From the NCBI GenBank assembly GCA_964536785.1, contig CAZHYM010000014.1, forward strand, positions 1 to 13,888: a stretch of 13,888 nucleotides of DNA, in the 5' to 3' direction. This document shows positions 6,152-13,388 of this stretch, one piece after another. Source of the DNA: CAZHYM01 sp964536785 (lineage in GTDB: Bacteria; Patescibacteriota; Saccharimonadia; Saccharimonadales; Saccharimonadaceae). Positions within the stretch are counted from its first letter, which is position 1, and each line of letters starts with the position of its first letter. Under the pieces are notes generated by a model, which saw only the letters and a program-made list of their open reading frames with translations, did not search any database and was not told the origin of the DNA. A program made the position numbers and the translations under genes.

Positions 6152-6958
6152 CCTAACTACACTAGAGATAAGCTGATTCAATATAGTCGTGAGATCGATG
6201 TTCATGCTGTCTGGAGTGTGAACGCCAATCTTTTCAATAACTTTTACCCTGGAGTTAATTTTATCTATTTCCTTGAGATTGTCGTCTACGACTAACGGGT
6301 CAAACATTCCAAAATAAATTACTGTCGGCGTTTTTAACCGCAAAGCTTGATCAAAAAGCGGGTCCATCATAATCCCTTTACTCAGACTCTTTTGAAATGC
6401 TGAAAGGCTCTCTTGCTTGCCATCATACTCCCAGGTAAATTGACCATTTGCTAACGTCAATGTATTGTCGATTAGATTGCCATCGTCGCCTATGGCTTTG
6501 TAAATTTTAAACAATAGCTTCTGGTACACCGATTGTTGCTTGTCCATATCCTTATAAATTGGTGGAGAAATCAGAACAAGCTGATGCGCTAGATTTGGAT
6601 ACTTTATCGCGAATTTCATTGCCACCAGGGCGCCTAAAGAATGCCCAACAAAAATTATCGGATGATTAGGCAGAAATATCCCCTTCTTAGCCAATGTCCA
6701 GTGCAATGATTTGACCTGGTTATCTAAACTGTAGTCGATCCAAGTAGGTTTTACGGATTTGCCAAAGCCTAGCATATCTACCGATACTACTCTGGCTCCG
6801 TTGCTAATGCCTTCGATTGTTTTATCCCACATTTTGTTGCTCGCGCCTAGGCCATGAAGAAAAACAATTGTAACATTAGGCAGAAGCGGTCCTCTTGCCG
6901 ATACATTCATAGAATAAGGTAAATTTAATTTTTTATGAATTATGTCATTAATACGCAT
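6149..6958 (-). CDS. Alpha/beta-hydrolase fold protein
   Basis: A 269-residue cytoplasmic hydrolase with the full set of fold landmarks. HGLGAS (35-40) forms the oxyanion region and VDMLGFGKS (60-68) the next loop. GHSLG (105-109) is the nucleophile elbow with Ser107, followed by Asp220 in GMFDPLV and His247 in GVHTPD, completing a Ser-Asp-His triad. The substrate (ester, lactone or other) cannot be inferred. It is the first gene of the string running to the TPR gene and the only gene here ending in TGA. There is no Shine-Dalgarno. TATAAT lies 7 nt upstream of the ATG. Confidence 0.88.
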   Translation of the reverse strand: MRINDIIHKKLNLPYSMNVSARGPLLPNVTIVFLHGLGASNKMWDKTIEGISNGARVVSVDMLGFGKSVKPTWIDYSLDNQVKSLHWTLAKKGIFLPNHPIIFVGHSLGALVAMKFAIKYPNLAHQLVLISPPIYKDMDKQQSVYQKLLFKIYKAIGDDGNLIDNTLTLANGQFTWEYDGKQESLSAFQKSLSKGIMMDPLFDQALRLKTPTVIYFGMFDPLVVDDNLKEIDKINSRVKVIEKIGVHTPDSMNIDLTTILNQLISSVVR

Positions 6959-6965
6959 TGAGCTA

Positions 6966-6971
6966 ATTATA
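6966..6971 (-). promoter_or_regulatory. -10 box of the hydrolase-trpS gene string
   Basis: A perfect TATAAT on the - strand lies 7 nt before ATG 6958, which again predicts a leaderless or one-base-leader transcript. No convincing -35 is visible; that region is occupied by the rpsI terminator hairpin. Confidence 0.55.
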
Positions 6972-6982
6972 GTACATTAAAC

Positions 6983-7012
6983 AAAAAATCGCTCATGTAT
7001 GAGCGATTTTTT
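6983..7012. terminator. Strong terminator after rpsI (symmetric)
   Basis: TCGCTCAT (6989-6996) and ATGAGCGA (6999-7006) form a perfect stem, flanked by six A on the left and six T on the right. It lies a few bases beyond the rpsI stop and should end the long ribosomal transcript. The symmetry would allow it to work on both strands. Confidence 0.93.
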
Positions 7013-7019
7013 GAAGAAG

Positions 7020-7418
7020 CTAGCGTTTTGAGAATTGCTCTCTTTTGCGAGCGCTTCTTAAGCCGTACTTCTTTCGTTCCTTTTCGCGAGGATCTCTTTT
7101 TAAGAAATTTCCGCGTTTTAGAACTGATCTCAGGTCAGCTTTATCAGCAGTTATTGCTTTCGCAATTGCTAATTTTATAGCATCAACTTGACCACTTAAT
7201 CCGCCGCCCTTAACAACAATAGTAATGTCGTAATCTTTTTGCTTATCGACTAATGCCAACGGATCTGTTATCTCAGCAATCAAATTTTTATTGTCACTGA
7301 AATACTCGCTTAGTGTCTTACCGTTGATGGTAATATCTCCCTTTCCAGGATACAGTCTTACTGAAGCAGTAGCTGCTTTTCTTCGGCCTAAGCCATAAAA
7401 ATATTTCTTAATAGCCAT
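7020..7418 (-). CDS. rpsI: 30S ribosomal protein uS9
   Basis: This 132-residue small-subunit protein has a C-terminal tail that reaches the P-site tRNA. It begins near YGLGRRKAATASVRLYPGKG and contains the GGGLSGQVDAIKLAIAKA block. It ends in the conserved basic tail KYGLRSARKREQFSKR, with the invariant SKR terminus intact. It is the last gene of the ribosomal cluster, 2 nt after rplM, in the usual rplM-rpsI pairing. It has no clear Shine-Dalgarno of its own, so coupling to rplM is likely. Confidence 0.98.
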   Translation of the reverse strand: MAIKKYFYGLGRRKAATASVRLYPGKGDITINGKTLSEYFSDNKNLIAEITDPLALVDKQKDYDITIVVKGGGLSGQVDAIKLAIAKAITADKADLRSVLKRGNFLKRDPREKERKKYGLRSARKREQFSKR

Positions 7419-7420
7419 AA

Positions 7421-7867
7421 CTATTTAATCTCAACTTTCTTAGGTTTTTGAGCCGTGTGCCCATGTTCGCTACCTGCATAAACTTTTAATCTTTTTAGCA
7501 TATCTGCTTGTAGTTTATTTTTTGGCAACATACCCTTAACAGCTGAAACAATTGCTAATTCTGGCTTTTTTGCTCTTACTTCTTCAGTTGTCATGTGTTT
7601 GATTCCACCAGGAAAACCAGAATAGCTGTAATAACGCTTTGCCAATTCTTTATCTCCGGTAACTACGAAATCTTTTGCATTGATAACGACTACATAATCG
7701 CCTCCATCAACATGTGGAGTATAAGTAACTTTTCCCCTACCGCTTAGGATCTTAGCGATTTCAACAGCTATTCGTCCTACTGGAGCTTTAGAAGCGTCAA
7801 TTAGATACCACTTTCGCTCAACTTGACTCGGTTTTTGGATGTAAGTTTTTCTAAGTTTGATAGCCAT
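7421..7867 (-). CDS. rplM: 50S ribosomal protein uL13
   Basis: A 148-residue large-subunit protein, an early assembly factor on 23S rRNA. Diagnostic stretches are WYLIDASKAPVGRIAVEIA near the N-terminus, DGGDYVVVINAKD, the YSYSGFPGG loop, and KGMLPKNKLQADMLKRLKVY towards the C-terminus. Its start overlaps the rplQ stop in TAATG, and GAGGAG lies just upstream within rplQ. Confidence 0.98.
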   Translation of the reverse strand: MAIKLRKTYIQKPSQVERKWYLIDASKAPVGRIAVEIAKILSGRGKVTYTPHVDGGDYVVVINAKDFVVTGDKELAKRYYSYSGFPGGIKHMTTEEVRAKKPELAIVSAVKGMLPKNKLQADMLKRLKVYAGSEHGHTAQKPKKVEIK

Positions 7868-8322
7868 TATTTTTTCTCCTCAGCTTTCTCGGGAGTTTTA
7901 ACTTCAGCTTTAGGTTTAACTACTTTCGGCTTAGCAACTTCTTTATTATCTTTTCGTTCATAGTTTATCTTATCAACGAACTCGATGATTGCCATTTGAG
8001 TGTTGTCACCAACTCGCTCCTCAGTATGTTCAATCCTGAGATATCCACTGTCTCGATTCACTAATTGTGGGGCGATTTGGTCTACTAGCAAGTAAGCAGT
8101 TTCAATATTTGTTGCTGCAATAACTTGCCTTCGAGTGGCCAATGTTCCTTTTTTCGCTTTTGTTATTAATTTTTCAACCATCGGTCGTAAATCTTTCGCC
8201 TTTGGTAATGTGGTTTCTATGCGGCCGTGCTCTATCAAACTAATCGCCAAAGAGCGAAGTAGCGCTCTCCTTTGATCTGTTTCCCGCCCGAACTTACGAC
8301 CTTTATATCCGTGTCTGTGCAT
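7867..8322 (-). CDS. rplQ: 50S ribosomal protein bL17 with charged C-terminal tail
   Basis: A 151-residue large-subunit protein near the exit tunnel. The N-terminus MHRHGYKGRKFGR is typical, followed by RRALLRSLAISLIEHGRIET and the TLPKAKDLRPMVEKLITKAK segment. The core ends at about residue 120. The last 30 or so residues are a low-complexity Lys/Glu/Pro/Val tail absent from shorter bL17 proteins. It starts directly after the rpoA stop, with GGAG inside the rpoA end as ribosome binding site. The rpoA-rplQ order is the common bacterial one. Confidence 0.97.
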   Translation of the reverse strand: MHRHGYKGRKFGRETDQRRALLRSLAISLIEHGRIETTLPKAKDLRPMVEKLITKAKKGTLATRRQVIAATNIETAYLLVDQIAPQLVNRDSGYLRIEHTEERVGDNTQMAIIEFVDKINYERKDNKEVAKPKVVKPKAEVKTPEKAEEKK

Positions 8323-9246
8323 TTATAACTCCAATTCTGCCAATTTAGTCTTAACTTCATCAAGAGCTTTCGAACCAAATCCCTTTAGCTCTCGCAAATC
8401 TTGTTCAGTTAGACTTACTAAATCATTTACTGTTCGAATATCATTGTTGATCAAGGCATTAGCCGTACGTGCAGTCAAATTTAAATCTTCAATTGAAGTA
8501 TTTAGCTCACTATCTAATTCAGAAGCATCTTGTCCAGCAGCTGGTCGAGATTCGACGACAGTACTTCCGGCCAGAGCCTGATATTGATTCGCTAAAATTG
8601 CTGAAGCTTCTTCGAAGGCTTCTGCTGGTGATATAGCACCATTGGTGTCAATTGTTAATTCGACTTTTTCTAGATCAGTGTTTTGCCCGACTCGAGTCTC
8701 AGATACTTTGTATCTAACTCTCAAAATTGGGCTATAGAGTGCGTCTAAAGCTATCATATCGCTATGAAGTCGGTTCTCACTCGAATCTTCGATTGTCTTG
8801 TAACCACGACCTGACTCAGCGACAAAATCCATCTGGACTTTTGCCTTTGGATCGTCGATGGTGGCAATCAATTGATTTGGGTTCACAATTTCTACGTCGG
8901 AATTCGTCTTGATATCGCTAGCTAAAATCGGACCTTTGCCAGATTTTTGAAGTGATAGCTCAACTGGTTCATCTGTGTGAACGATTAAATTTACATTTTT
9001 TAGGTTCAGAAGTACATCTACAGCGTCCTCTTTAACCCCGTCAATAGCTGTGAATTCGTGTGTGATGCCATGAATTTTAACCGCTACGATAGACCCGCCT
9101 CTAATGCTTGATAGCAAGACTCGTCGTAGGCTGTTGCCAAGAGTATTGCCGTAACCTTTATTTACCGGGCTGATTACAATTGTTGCGCTCGAGTCTGAGT
9201 GTTTTACAACTTTTTCTAGAGCTGGATTGTATATTGCTTTTGACAT
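8323..9246 (-). CDS. rpoA: DNA-directed RNA polymerase subunit alpha
   Basis: A 307-residue subunit that dimerises to start polymerase assembly. The N-terminal domain (to about 230) has GYGNTLGNSLRRVLLSSIRG, the core assembly motif, and later VRYKVSETRVGQNTDLEKVE. After a linker, the C-terminal domain (about 253-307) shows the two-helix-hairpin signature around LTARTANALINNDIRTVNDL and LKGFGSKALDEV, used for contact with UP elements and activators. It lies between rpsD and rplQ. A GGGGGA sequence about 10 nt before the ATG serves as ribosome binding site. Confidence 0.98.
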   Translation of the reverse strand: MSKAIYNPALEKVVKHSDSSATIVISPVNKGYGNTLGNSLRRVLLSSIRGGSIVAVKIHGITHEFTAIDGVKEDAVDVLLNLKNVNLIVHTDEPVELSLQKSGKGPILASDIKTNSDVEIVNPNQLIATIDDPKAKVQMDFVAESGRGYKTIEDSSENRLHSDMIALDALYSPILRVRYKVSETRVGQNTDLEKVELTIDTNGAISPAEAFEEASAILANQYQALAGSTVVESRPAAGQDASELDSELNTSIEDLNLTARTANALINNDIRTVNDLVSLTEQDLRELKGFGSKALDEVKTKLAELEL

Positions 9247-9265
9247 TTATTTATTGTCCCCCATT

Positions 9266-9883
9266 TTATCGTGAGTAAAACTCAACTATCAATTGTTCGT
9301 TTATATCGTCTTCAGCTTCTTCGCGTTTAGGTTCAGAAGTTATTGAAATTTTCATATCTTTCACGTTAGATTTAAGCCAGCTAAGAGGTTTCTGAACTGA
9401 ATTATTTGCAACCTTATCGAGTTGAGCAAAGTACTCACTCTTTTGGCTTTTTGGTCGAACTACAATCTCATCTCCTGGTTTAACCATGATAGAAGGGATG
9501 TCTACCCTCTTGCCATTAAGCATGAAGTGGCCATGAGTCACAAGTTGCCTTGCAGCTCTGCGTGAAACAGCAAAACCTGCTCGATAGACAGCGTTATCAA
9601 GCCGTAGTTCAAGCATTCTTAATAAGTTTTCGCCGCTTAATCCTGCTTGCTTGTCTGCTTTCCGCATTAGGTTAGCGAATTGCTTTTCAAGCAATCCGTA
9701 AATTCGACGAACTTTTTGCTTTTCGCGAAGTTGAGTATTATATAGACCTGATTTTCCTTGTCGGTCACGACCGTGTTGTCCCGGAGGAGTAGACTTACGA
9801 GCCATAATTTTATGCGCTTTAGGGTGAAGAGCGTAACCTTCACGGCGACTTTGTTTAACAATTGGTGATAAATCACGTGCCAT
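9266..9883 (-). CDS. rpsD: 30S ribosomal protein uS4
   Basis: A 205-residue primary 16S rRNA binder. The N-terminal part carries KSTPPGQHGRDRQGKSGLY, then LREKQKVRRIYGLLEKQF. The S4 domain follows with LELRLDNAVYRAGFAVSRRA and ARQLVTHGHFMLNGKRVDIP. The C-terminus EQLIVEFYSR is typical. It has no N-terminal zinc cysteines, so it is the zinc-free form. GGAGAA precedes the start, and the gene begins 2 nt after the rpsK stop. Confidence 0.98.
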   Translation of the reverse strand: MARDLSPIVKQSRREGYALHPKAHKIMARKSTPPGQHGRDRQGKSGLYNTQLREKQKVRRIYGLLEKQFANLMRKADKQAGLSGENLLRMLELRLDNAVYRAGFAVSRRAARQLVTHGHFMLNGKRVDIPSIMVKPGDEIVVRPKSQKSEYFAQLDKVANNSVQKPLSWLKSNVKDMKISITSEPKREEAEDDINEQLIVEFYSR

Positions 9884-9885
9884 AA

Positions 9886-10299
9886 TTACATTCTCCTACT
9901 TTTCTTTGGTCGAACTCCACCATGTGGAATGCCAGTCGTGTCTTTAATTGAATCAATTCGTATACCGAATCCATTTACGGCTCGGATTGCTGCGTCTCGA
10001 CCTAGTCCAACGCCTTTTACAAGTACATCAACTGTAGCTAGGCCATAGTTTGCCTTGGCTGCTTCAGCCGCCTTTTCGCTTGCAACCTGAGCTGCATAAG
10101 CTGTGCCTTTTTTAGATCCTCTAAATCCGCAAGCACCGGCACTTGATTGAGCCAAAACGTTGCCTTTATTGTCCGTAAAGCTAACAATCGTGTTATTGAA
10201 TGTAGCCTGAATATGCAATTCGCCAGCTGTTACTGAACGCTTTTGCTTTTTCTTTTTTGGAGCTTGGACGGAAGCTTTTTTATCATTATTTTCTGCCAT
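9886..10299 (-). CDS. rpsK: 30S ribosomal protein uS11
   Basis: A 137-residue small-subunit platform protein. A Lys-rich N-terminal leader of about 25 residues precedes the core. Diagnostic segments are ATFNNTIVSFTDNKGNVL, SSAGACGFRGSKKGTAYAAQ and VKGVGLGRDAAIRAVNGFG. It ends with DTTGIPHGGVRPKKSRRM. AGGAG overlapping the rpsM stop region provides the ribosome binding site, and the rpsM-rpsK-rpsD-rpoA order is canonical. Confidence 0.98.
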   Translation of the reverse strand: MAENNDKKASVQAPKKKKQKRSVTAGELHIQATFNNTIVSFTDNKGNVLAQSSAGACGFRGSKKGTAYAAQVASEKAAEAAKANYGLATVDVLVKGVGLGRDAAIRAVNGFGIRIDSIKDTTGIPHGGVRPKKSRRM

Positions 10300-10308
10300 A
10301 ATTAACTC

Positions 10309-10695
10309 CTAGGTCTTAGACGCTGCTTTCTTTTGTGCTCCACCAACCGCTATTGCTTTACCTTTACGAGTTCGTGCATTCGTTCTGGTACGTTGTCCGT
10401 TGACTGGTAAGCCTGCGATATGACGTAAGCCCTTATAAGATTTTACATCTTTAATTCGTTTGATATTATTTGCTACCAAGCGCTGCAAGTCACCTTCAAC
10501 GGTATAATCTTTATCGATAATATCGCGTATTCGTTGTTCTTCAGCCTCGGTGAGATCTTTCACCCGAGTGGTCGGCTCAATTTTCGCCGCCGCAAGGATT
10601 GACGCAGCATGTTTAGGACCGATTCCGTATATATAACGGAGAGCGATCTGCACTTGCTTGTCTGCTGGGATTGTAACTCCCGCAATTCTAGCCAT
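10309..10695 (-). CDS. rpsM: 30S ribosomal protein uS13
   Basis: A 128-residue head protein that contacts tRNA and the intersubunit bridge. The start [20 protein letters not shown], the YGIGPKHA segment and the C-terminal [20 protein letters not shown] then TRKG are all conserved. A short Ala/Lys tail ends the protein. It starts 2 nt after the rpmJ stop, so the two are probably translationally coupled. Confidence 0.98.
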   Translation of the reverse strand: MARIAGVTIPADKQVQIALRYIYGIGPKHAASILAAAKIEPTTRVKDLTEAEEQRIRDIIDKDYTVEGDLQRLVANNIKRIKDVKSYKGLRHIAGLPVNGQRTRTNARTRKGKAIAVGGAQKKAASKT

Positions 10696-10697
10696 TC

Positions 10698-10841
10698 TTA
10701 GCCCTGCCTTTGCTTATTCTTAGGTTTGTTCTTATTGATGACATAGATACGACTAATCTTGCTGCCGTCTTTTCGGCGGCCAACACGACGTACTATTTGG
10801 TCATCGGGACTGATTTTTTTAACACTCGCACGAACCTTCAT
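10698..10841 (-). CDS. rpmJ: 50S ribosomal protein bL36, zinc-free variant with insertion
   Basis: A 47-residue protein found by translating the gap between infA and rpsM. It starts [10 protein letters not shown] and ends PKNKQRQG, both hallmarks of bL36. The usual protein has 37-38 residues and a CxxC...C...H zinc site. Here the first two cysteine positions are Ser11 and Asp14, the third is Asn, and the histidine is Asn, so no zinc site remains. An insertion of about 9-10 residues ([10 protein letters not shown] region, 21-30) separates the two halves. AAAGGAG lies 9 nt before the ATG. The infA-rpmJ-rpsM order confirms the assignment. Confidence 0.95.
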   Translation of the reverse strand: MKVRASVKKISPDDQIVRRVGRRKDGSKISRIYVINKNKPKNKQRQG

Positions 10842-10872
10842 GAGTGTGTACTCCTTTGTCCTTAGGTTGGTA

Positions 10873-11097
10873 TTAATCTTTTAGGCGGAAGCTGATTCTA
10901 CCCTTTTCGAGATCGTAAGGGCTCAACTCTACTTCTACCCGATCGCCTGGTACCAAGCGGATATAATGCTTGCGCATCTTGCCTGATATGTGAGCGAGAA
11001 TTGTATGCCCATTCTCAAGTTCGACTTTAAATTGAGCATTAGGCAAGGCTTCATTAACCTTCCCTATCAATTTAATCACGTCCTTTTGTTTAGCCAT
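10873..11097 (-). CDS. infA: Translation initiation factor IF-1
   Basis: A 74-residue OB-fold protein that binds the 30S A site during initiation. Typical segments are [40 protein letters not shown] and [13 protein letters not shown]. The length is normal (about 72). It has no Shine-Dalgarno. A good promoter (TTTACT, 17 bp, TATAAT) puts the transcription start only about 8-10 nt before the ATG. In most bacteria adk and map stand between secY and infA; here a sortase gene does. Confidence 0.97.
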   Translation of the reverse strand: MAKQKDVIKLIGKVNEALPNAQFKVELENGHTILAHISGKMRKHYIRLVPGDRVEVELSPYDLEKGRISFRLKD

Positions 11098-11112
11098 AAA
11101 TTACAAGTGTGA

Positions 11113-11141
11113 ATTATACTCTAATTTTAAACTAAAGTAAA
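11113..11141 (-). promoter_or_regulatory. Internal promoter ahead of infA and the ribosomal/rpoA genes
   Basis: On the - strand TTTACT (11141-11136), a 17-bp spacer and TATAAT (11118-11113) form a good sigma70-type promoter. The expected leader is 8-10 nt. The spacer contains ACTTTAGTTT (11138-11129), identical to the left half plus spacer of the operator-like repeats at 123 and 2298, but the right half TAAAGT is absent. The 72-nt gap 11098-11169 holds no terminator for the sortase gene. Confidence 0.72.
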
Positions 11142-11169
11142 GAGTTGAATTAACTATTGGCTCTACTTT

Positions 11170-11862
11170 CTATTCAGCAATGGCTCGGACTACGACCCGC
11201 TCATCATAAGTTTGTTTTGCTGGGATCCATTTACCTGTGCAAGAGACTATAACTGCTGTTTCTTTTCCGTCTTTTGGCTTTAGAACGTTGGCCATCTTTT
11301 CTTGGTCAAACTCATTAATTTTTATATTATAATTTTCGATTATTTTGTAGGAAGTGATTAGGCCATCTCCTCGCTCAACTGTAAAAGCGGTGCCTAAAGG
11401 CACGCTGGGAAGTTTTTTAAAAATCCCGTCTACGTTAGGCCCACCATTATGCCCATCCAGAAAAATAACTTTACCAGTTTGACCTTGTAATCCGCTCTGG
11501 CTATACCAACCGACATCGAAAATATTAACTGGCGTACCAATTTCTTGAGTCTTTGCATCAACTCCTACGCTTAAAATTCTAGCCTTTGCTATATTTAAAC
11601 TTGGCATTGAAAAGTACCGAGGCTGATCAGACGGAACTGTGTGCGAAGCAATCTGAGCTTTTTCAACAGGCACTTCGATGACTTCATCCTGCTGTCCAAT
11701 GTCTATGGAGATGCCTGCCGGCAAAGCAATAATTTCTTCGCCAGTTTTATACCAATAAGCGTAAATTACTAGCAATCCTAGGCCCGCAAAAAGCAACAGT
11801 GCAGAAATTATGCTTACTATATTTCGTTTGCGAGATGCATTTCTACTAATTTGTAGCGACAT
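11170..11862 (-). CDS. Sortase, class E/F-like, membrane-anchored
   Basis: A 230-residue cysteine transpeptidase that attaches exported proteins to the cell surface. Residues 14-37 form one transmembrane segment behind a basic N-terminus (RKR), so the catalytic domain faces outside. The catalytic triad is visible: His138 in FLDGHNGG, Cys208 in VIVSCTGKW and Arg222 in YDERVVVR. The DGIFKKLPSVPLG segment fits the loop after the histidine in class E/F enzymes. No LPxTG-type substrate is encoded in the window. The start overlaps the secY stop in TAATG, so the translocase and sortase are coupled. It sits where adk-map usually occur. Confidence 0.88.
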   Translation of the reverse strand: MSLQISRNASRKRNIVSIISALLLFAGLGLLVIYAYWYKTGEEIIALPAGISIDIGQQDEVIEVPVEKAQIASHTVPSDQPRYFSMPSLNIAKARILSVGVDAKTQEIGTPVNIFDVGWYSQSGLQGQTGKVIFLDGHNGGPNVDGIFKKLPSVPLGTAFTVERGDGLITSYKIIENYNIKINEFDQEKMANVLKPKDGKETAVIVSCTGKWIPAKQTYDERVVVRAIAE

Positions 11863-13271
11863 TATTTATACTCATCGTATGTTACCATCAAGGCTCGCGA
11901 TGACAATTGGCGAAGGTTTTCTAGAGCTACGGTAACAATAATTAATGCTCCAGTTCCAGTGATGGTTAGATTTAAATCTTGGACTCCGAATAACTTATAC
12001 AATATATAATCGATTACAAAAGGAGAGATTGCAATTAGGCCGAGAGAAAGCGAACCGAATAGTGTTAACCTACTAGAAATATTATGTAGGTATTTCTCGG
12101 TTTGAAGGCCTGGACGAATTCCGTTTATAAATCCACCTTGTTTTTGCAAACCATCAGCAATTTCATTCGGATTAAACACAACGCTAGTATAGATATAAGT
12201 AAAAGAGATTATTAAGACTAAATAAACTATCGGATAGATAAACGATTGCCAGCCTTGTTCAAATCCCGCCGCAGTCGGAGTCTGGAACCATTTAATCAAA
12301 TTAGCTGCAGTAGCTTGAAGCGAAGGATTTTTCGTCGACTGCATTAGCTGACCCGCAAAAGCCGGAAGAGATAAAAAAGCTACTGCAAATATAACCGGTA
12401 CAACGCCAGCGCTAATTAGTTTCATAGGCAATACGGATTTAATTCCTCCATATGCGGAATTTCCATGGACACGCTTAGCATAATTAATCATGATTAACCT
12501 TTGAGCTTCGTTTATTTTGACCAAAAGATAAATAATTACTACCCCGATAATGGCCAAAGTAGCTATTAAAGCAAACATTGTAGGGTCAACCGGAAGAGTA
12601 AACCAGTTAAAGACATTTAGACTTGCCGATGAAGTATCGAACAGGCCGGCAAAAAGGCTACCGATAGTTTGTGGAAGCTGAGAAAGTATACCAACGGCTA
12701 CAATTGTAGAGATACCATTGCCGATGCCCTGTTCGGTTATAAGTTCACCGAACCACATTAACATAATTGAACCAGCTGACATGGCGCTAACTGCAATCGC
12801 CCATCTAAACAAGCTGAGTGATTCTAGAGTGGTAGTTGAACCGGCTAAAACAGTCTGGTTTAGAATGAAAATATAAGCTATGGACTGAAAAATTGCTAAA
12901 GGCACGCTTAAAATGCGAGTCCATTGATTTATTTTTCGCCTCCCGCTCTCTCCGTCGTTTGATAATTCTTCTACCGAAGGTATTGCCTTGGTAAGCAGTT
13001 GAGTCACGATCGAAGCGGTAATATAAGGGCTGATACCAACAAGAATAATTGACATACTAGTTAAGGCTCCGCCGGACAAAAGGTTCAAGAAACCACCAAA
13101 ATCACTTCCAGTGATAGCCCCACTTACTACTTCTTGAAGTTGTTTTGGCTCAGCCAGAGGCACTGGTACGTGCGCTAGCAATCTATAAGCAACCACAATT
13201 CCAAATACCGTTAAAATTCGTTTGAGCATATCTTTATTTTTGAAAGATTTTAAAATCGTTTTATAATTCAT
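11862..13271 (-). CDS. secY: Preprotein translocase subunit SecY
   Basis: The channel-forming subunit of the Sec translocon, 469 residues with about ten membrane segments. Recognisable parts are IVVAYRLLAHVPVP in TM1, FLNLLSGGALTSMSIILVGI near the plug/TM2 region, SPYITASIVTQLL, the GELITEQGIGNGIS stretch, and the TM8-TM9 loop with ADGLQKQGGFINGIRPG. AGGA lies before the ATG, after a tandem 9-bp repeat. The gene starts its own transcript: upstream there is a divergent gene rather than rplO, so the S10/spc cluster is split at this point. Confidence 0.98.
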   Translation of the reverse strand: MNYKTILKSFKNKDMLKRILTVFGIVVAYRLLAHVPVPLAEPKQLQEVVSGAITGSDFGGFLNLLSGGALTSMSIILVGISPYITASIVTQLLTKAIPSVEELSNDGESGRRKINQWTRILSVPLAIFQSIAYIFILNQTVLAGSTTTLESLSLFRWAIAVSAMSAGSIMLMWFGELITEQGIGNGISTIVAVGILSQLPQTIGSLFAGLFDTSSASLNVFNWFTLPVDPTMFALIATLAIIGVVIIYLLVKINEAQRLIMINYAKRVHGNSAYGGIKSVLPMKLISAGVVPVIFAVAFLSLPAFAGQLMQSTKNPSLQATAANLIKWFQTPTAAGFEQGWQSFIYPIVYLVLIISFTYIYTSVVFNPNEIADGLQKQGGFINGIRPGLQTEKYLHNISSRLTLFGSLSLGLIAISPFVIDYILYKLFGVQDLNLTITGTGALIIVTVALENLRQLSSRALMVTYDEYK

Positions 13272-13280
13272 ATATTTTTC

Positions 13281-13298
13281 CTGTAAATTCTGTAAATT
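13281..13298. repeat. Two tandem copies of CTGTAAATT in the secY leader
   Basis: CTGTAAATT occurs at 13281-13289 and again at 13290-13298 with no gap. On the coding strand of secY this is AATTTACAG twice, with the second copy running into the AGGA ribosome binding site. Confidence 0.8.
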
Positions 13299-13308
13299 TC
13301 TTTATTTA

Positions 13309-13317
13309 ATTATACCA
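13309..13317 (-). promoter_or_regulatory. Extended -10 promoter of secY
   Basis: On the - strand TGGTATAAT (TG-N-TATAAT) ends at 13309, giving a leader of roughly 30 nt that includes the tandem repeat and the Shine-Dalgarno. The best -35 at 17-bp spacing, TTCAGT, is weak. The adjacent palindrome at 13335-13346 overlaps it. Confidence 0.65.
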
Positions 13318-13334
13318 CGCTAAAAGTTTATACT

Positions 13335-13346
13335 GAAACATGTTTC
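13335..13346. repeat. Perfect 12-bp palindrome GAAACATGTTTC
   Basis: The palindrome lies between the secY promoter and the + strand TATAAT at 13383, overlapping the secY -35 region. Position and symmetry suit a regulator binding site. No protein can be assigned. Confidence 0.5.
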
Positions 13347-13382
13347 CAACCAGCTAAAGCTTTTAATAGTTTAAAAATATTC

Positions 13383-13388
13383 TATAAT
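13383..13388 (+). promoter_or_regulatory. -10 box candidate for the 13501 gene
   Basis: A perfect TATAAT on the + strand with a weak -35 candidate (TTTTAA, 13361-13366, 16 bp away). It would give a leader of about 105 nt before ATG 13501, unlike the near-leaderless genes elsewhere in the window. The 229-nt gap 13272-13500 otherwise holds the secY promoter, the palindrome and the repeats. Confidence 0.4.

Noticed and set aside
6995..7180. Open frame on the + strand over the rpsI terminator and 3' end
   Set aside because: It covers the conserved C-terminus of uS9 and a terminator hairpin, and encodes no recognisable protein.
9667..9876. Second - strand frame of 69 codons within rpsD
   Set aside because: It overlaps highly conserved uS4 coding sequence in another frame, without a family match.
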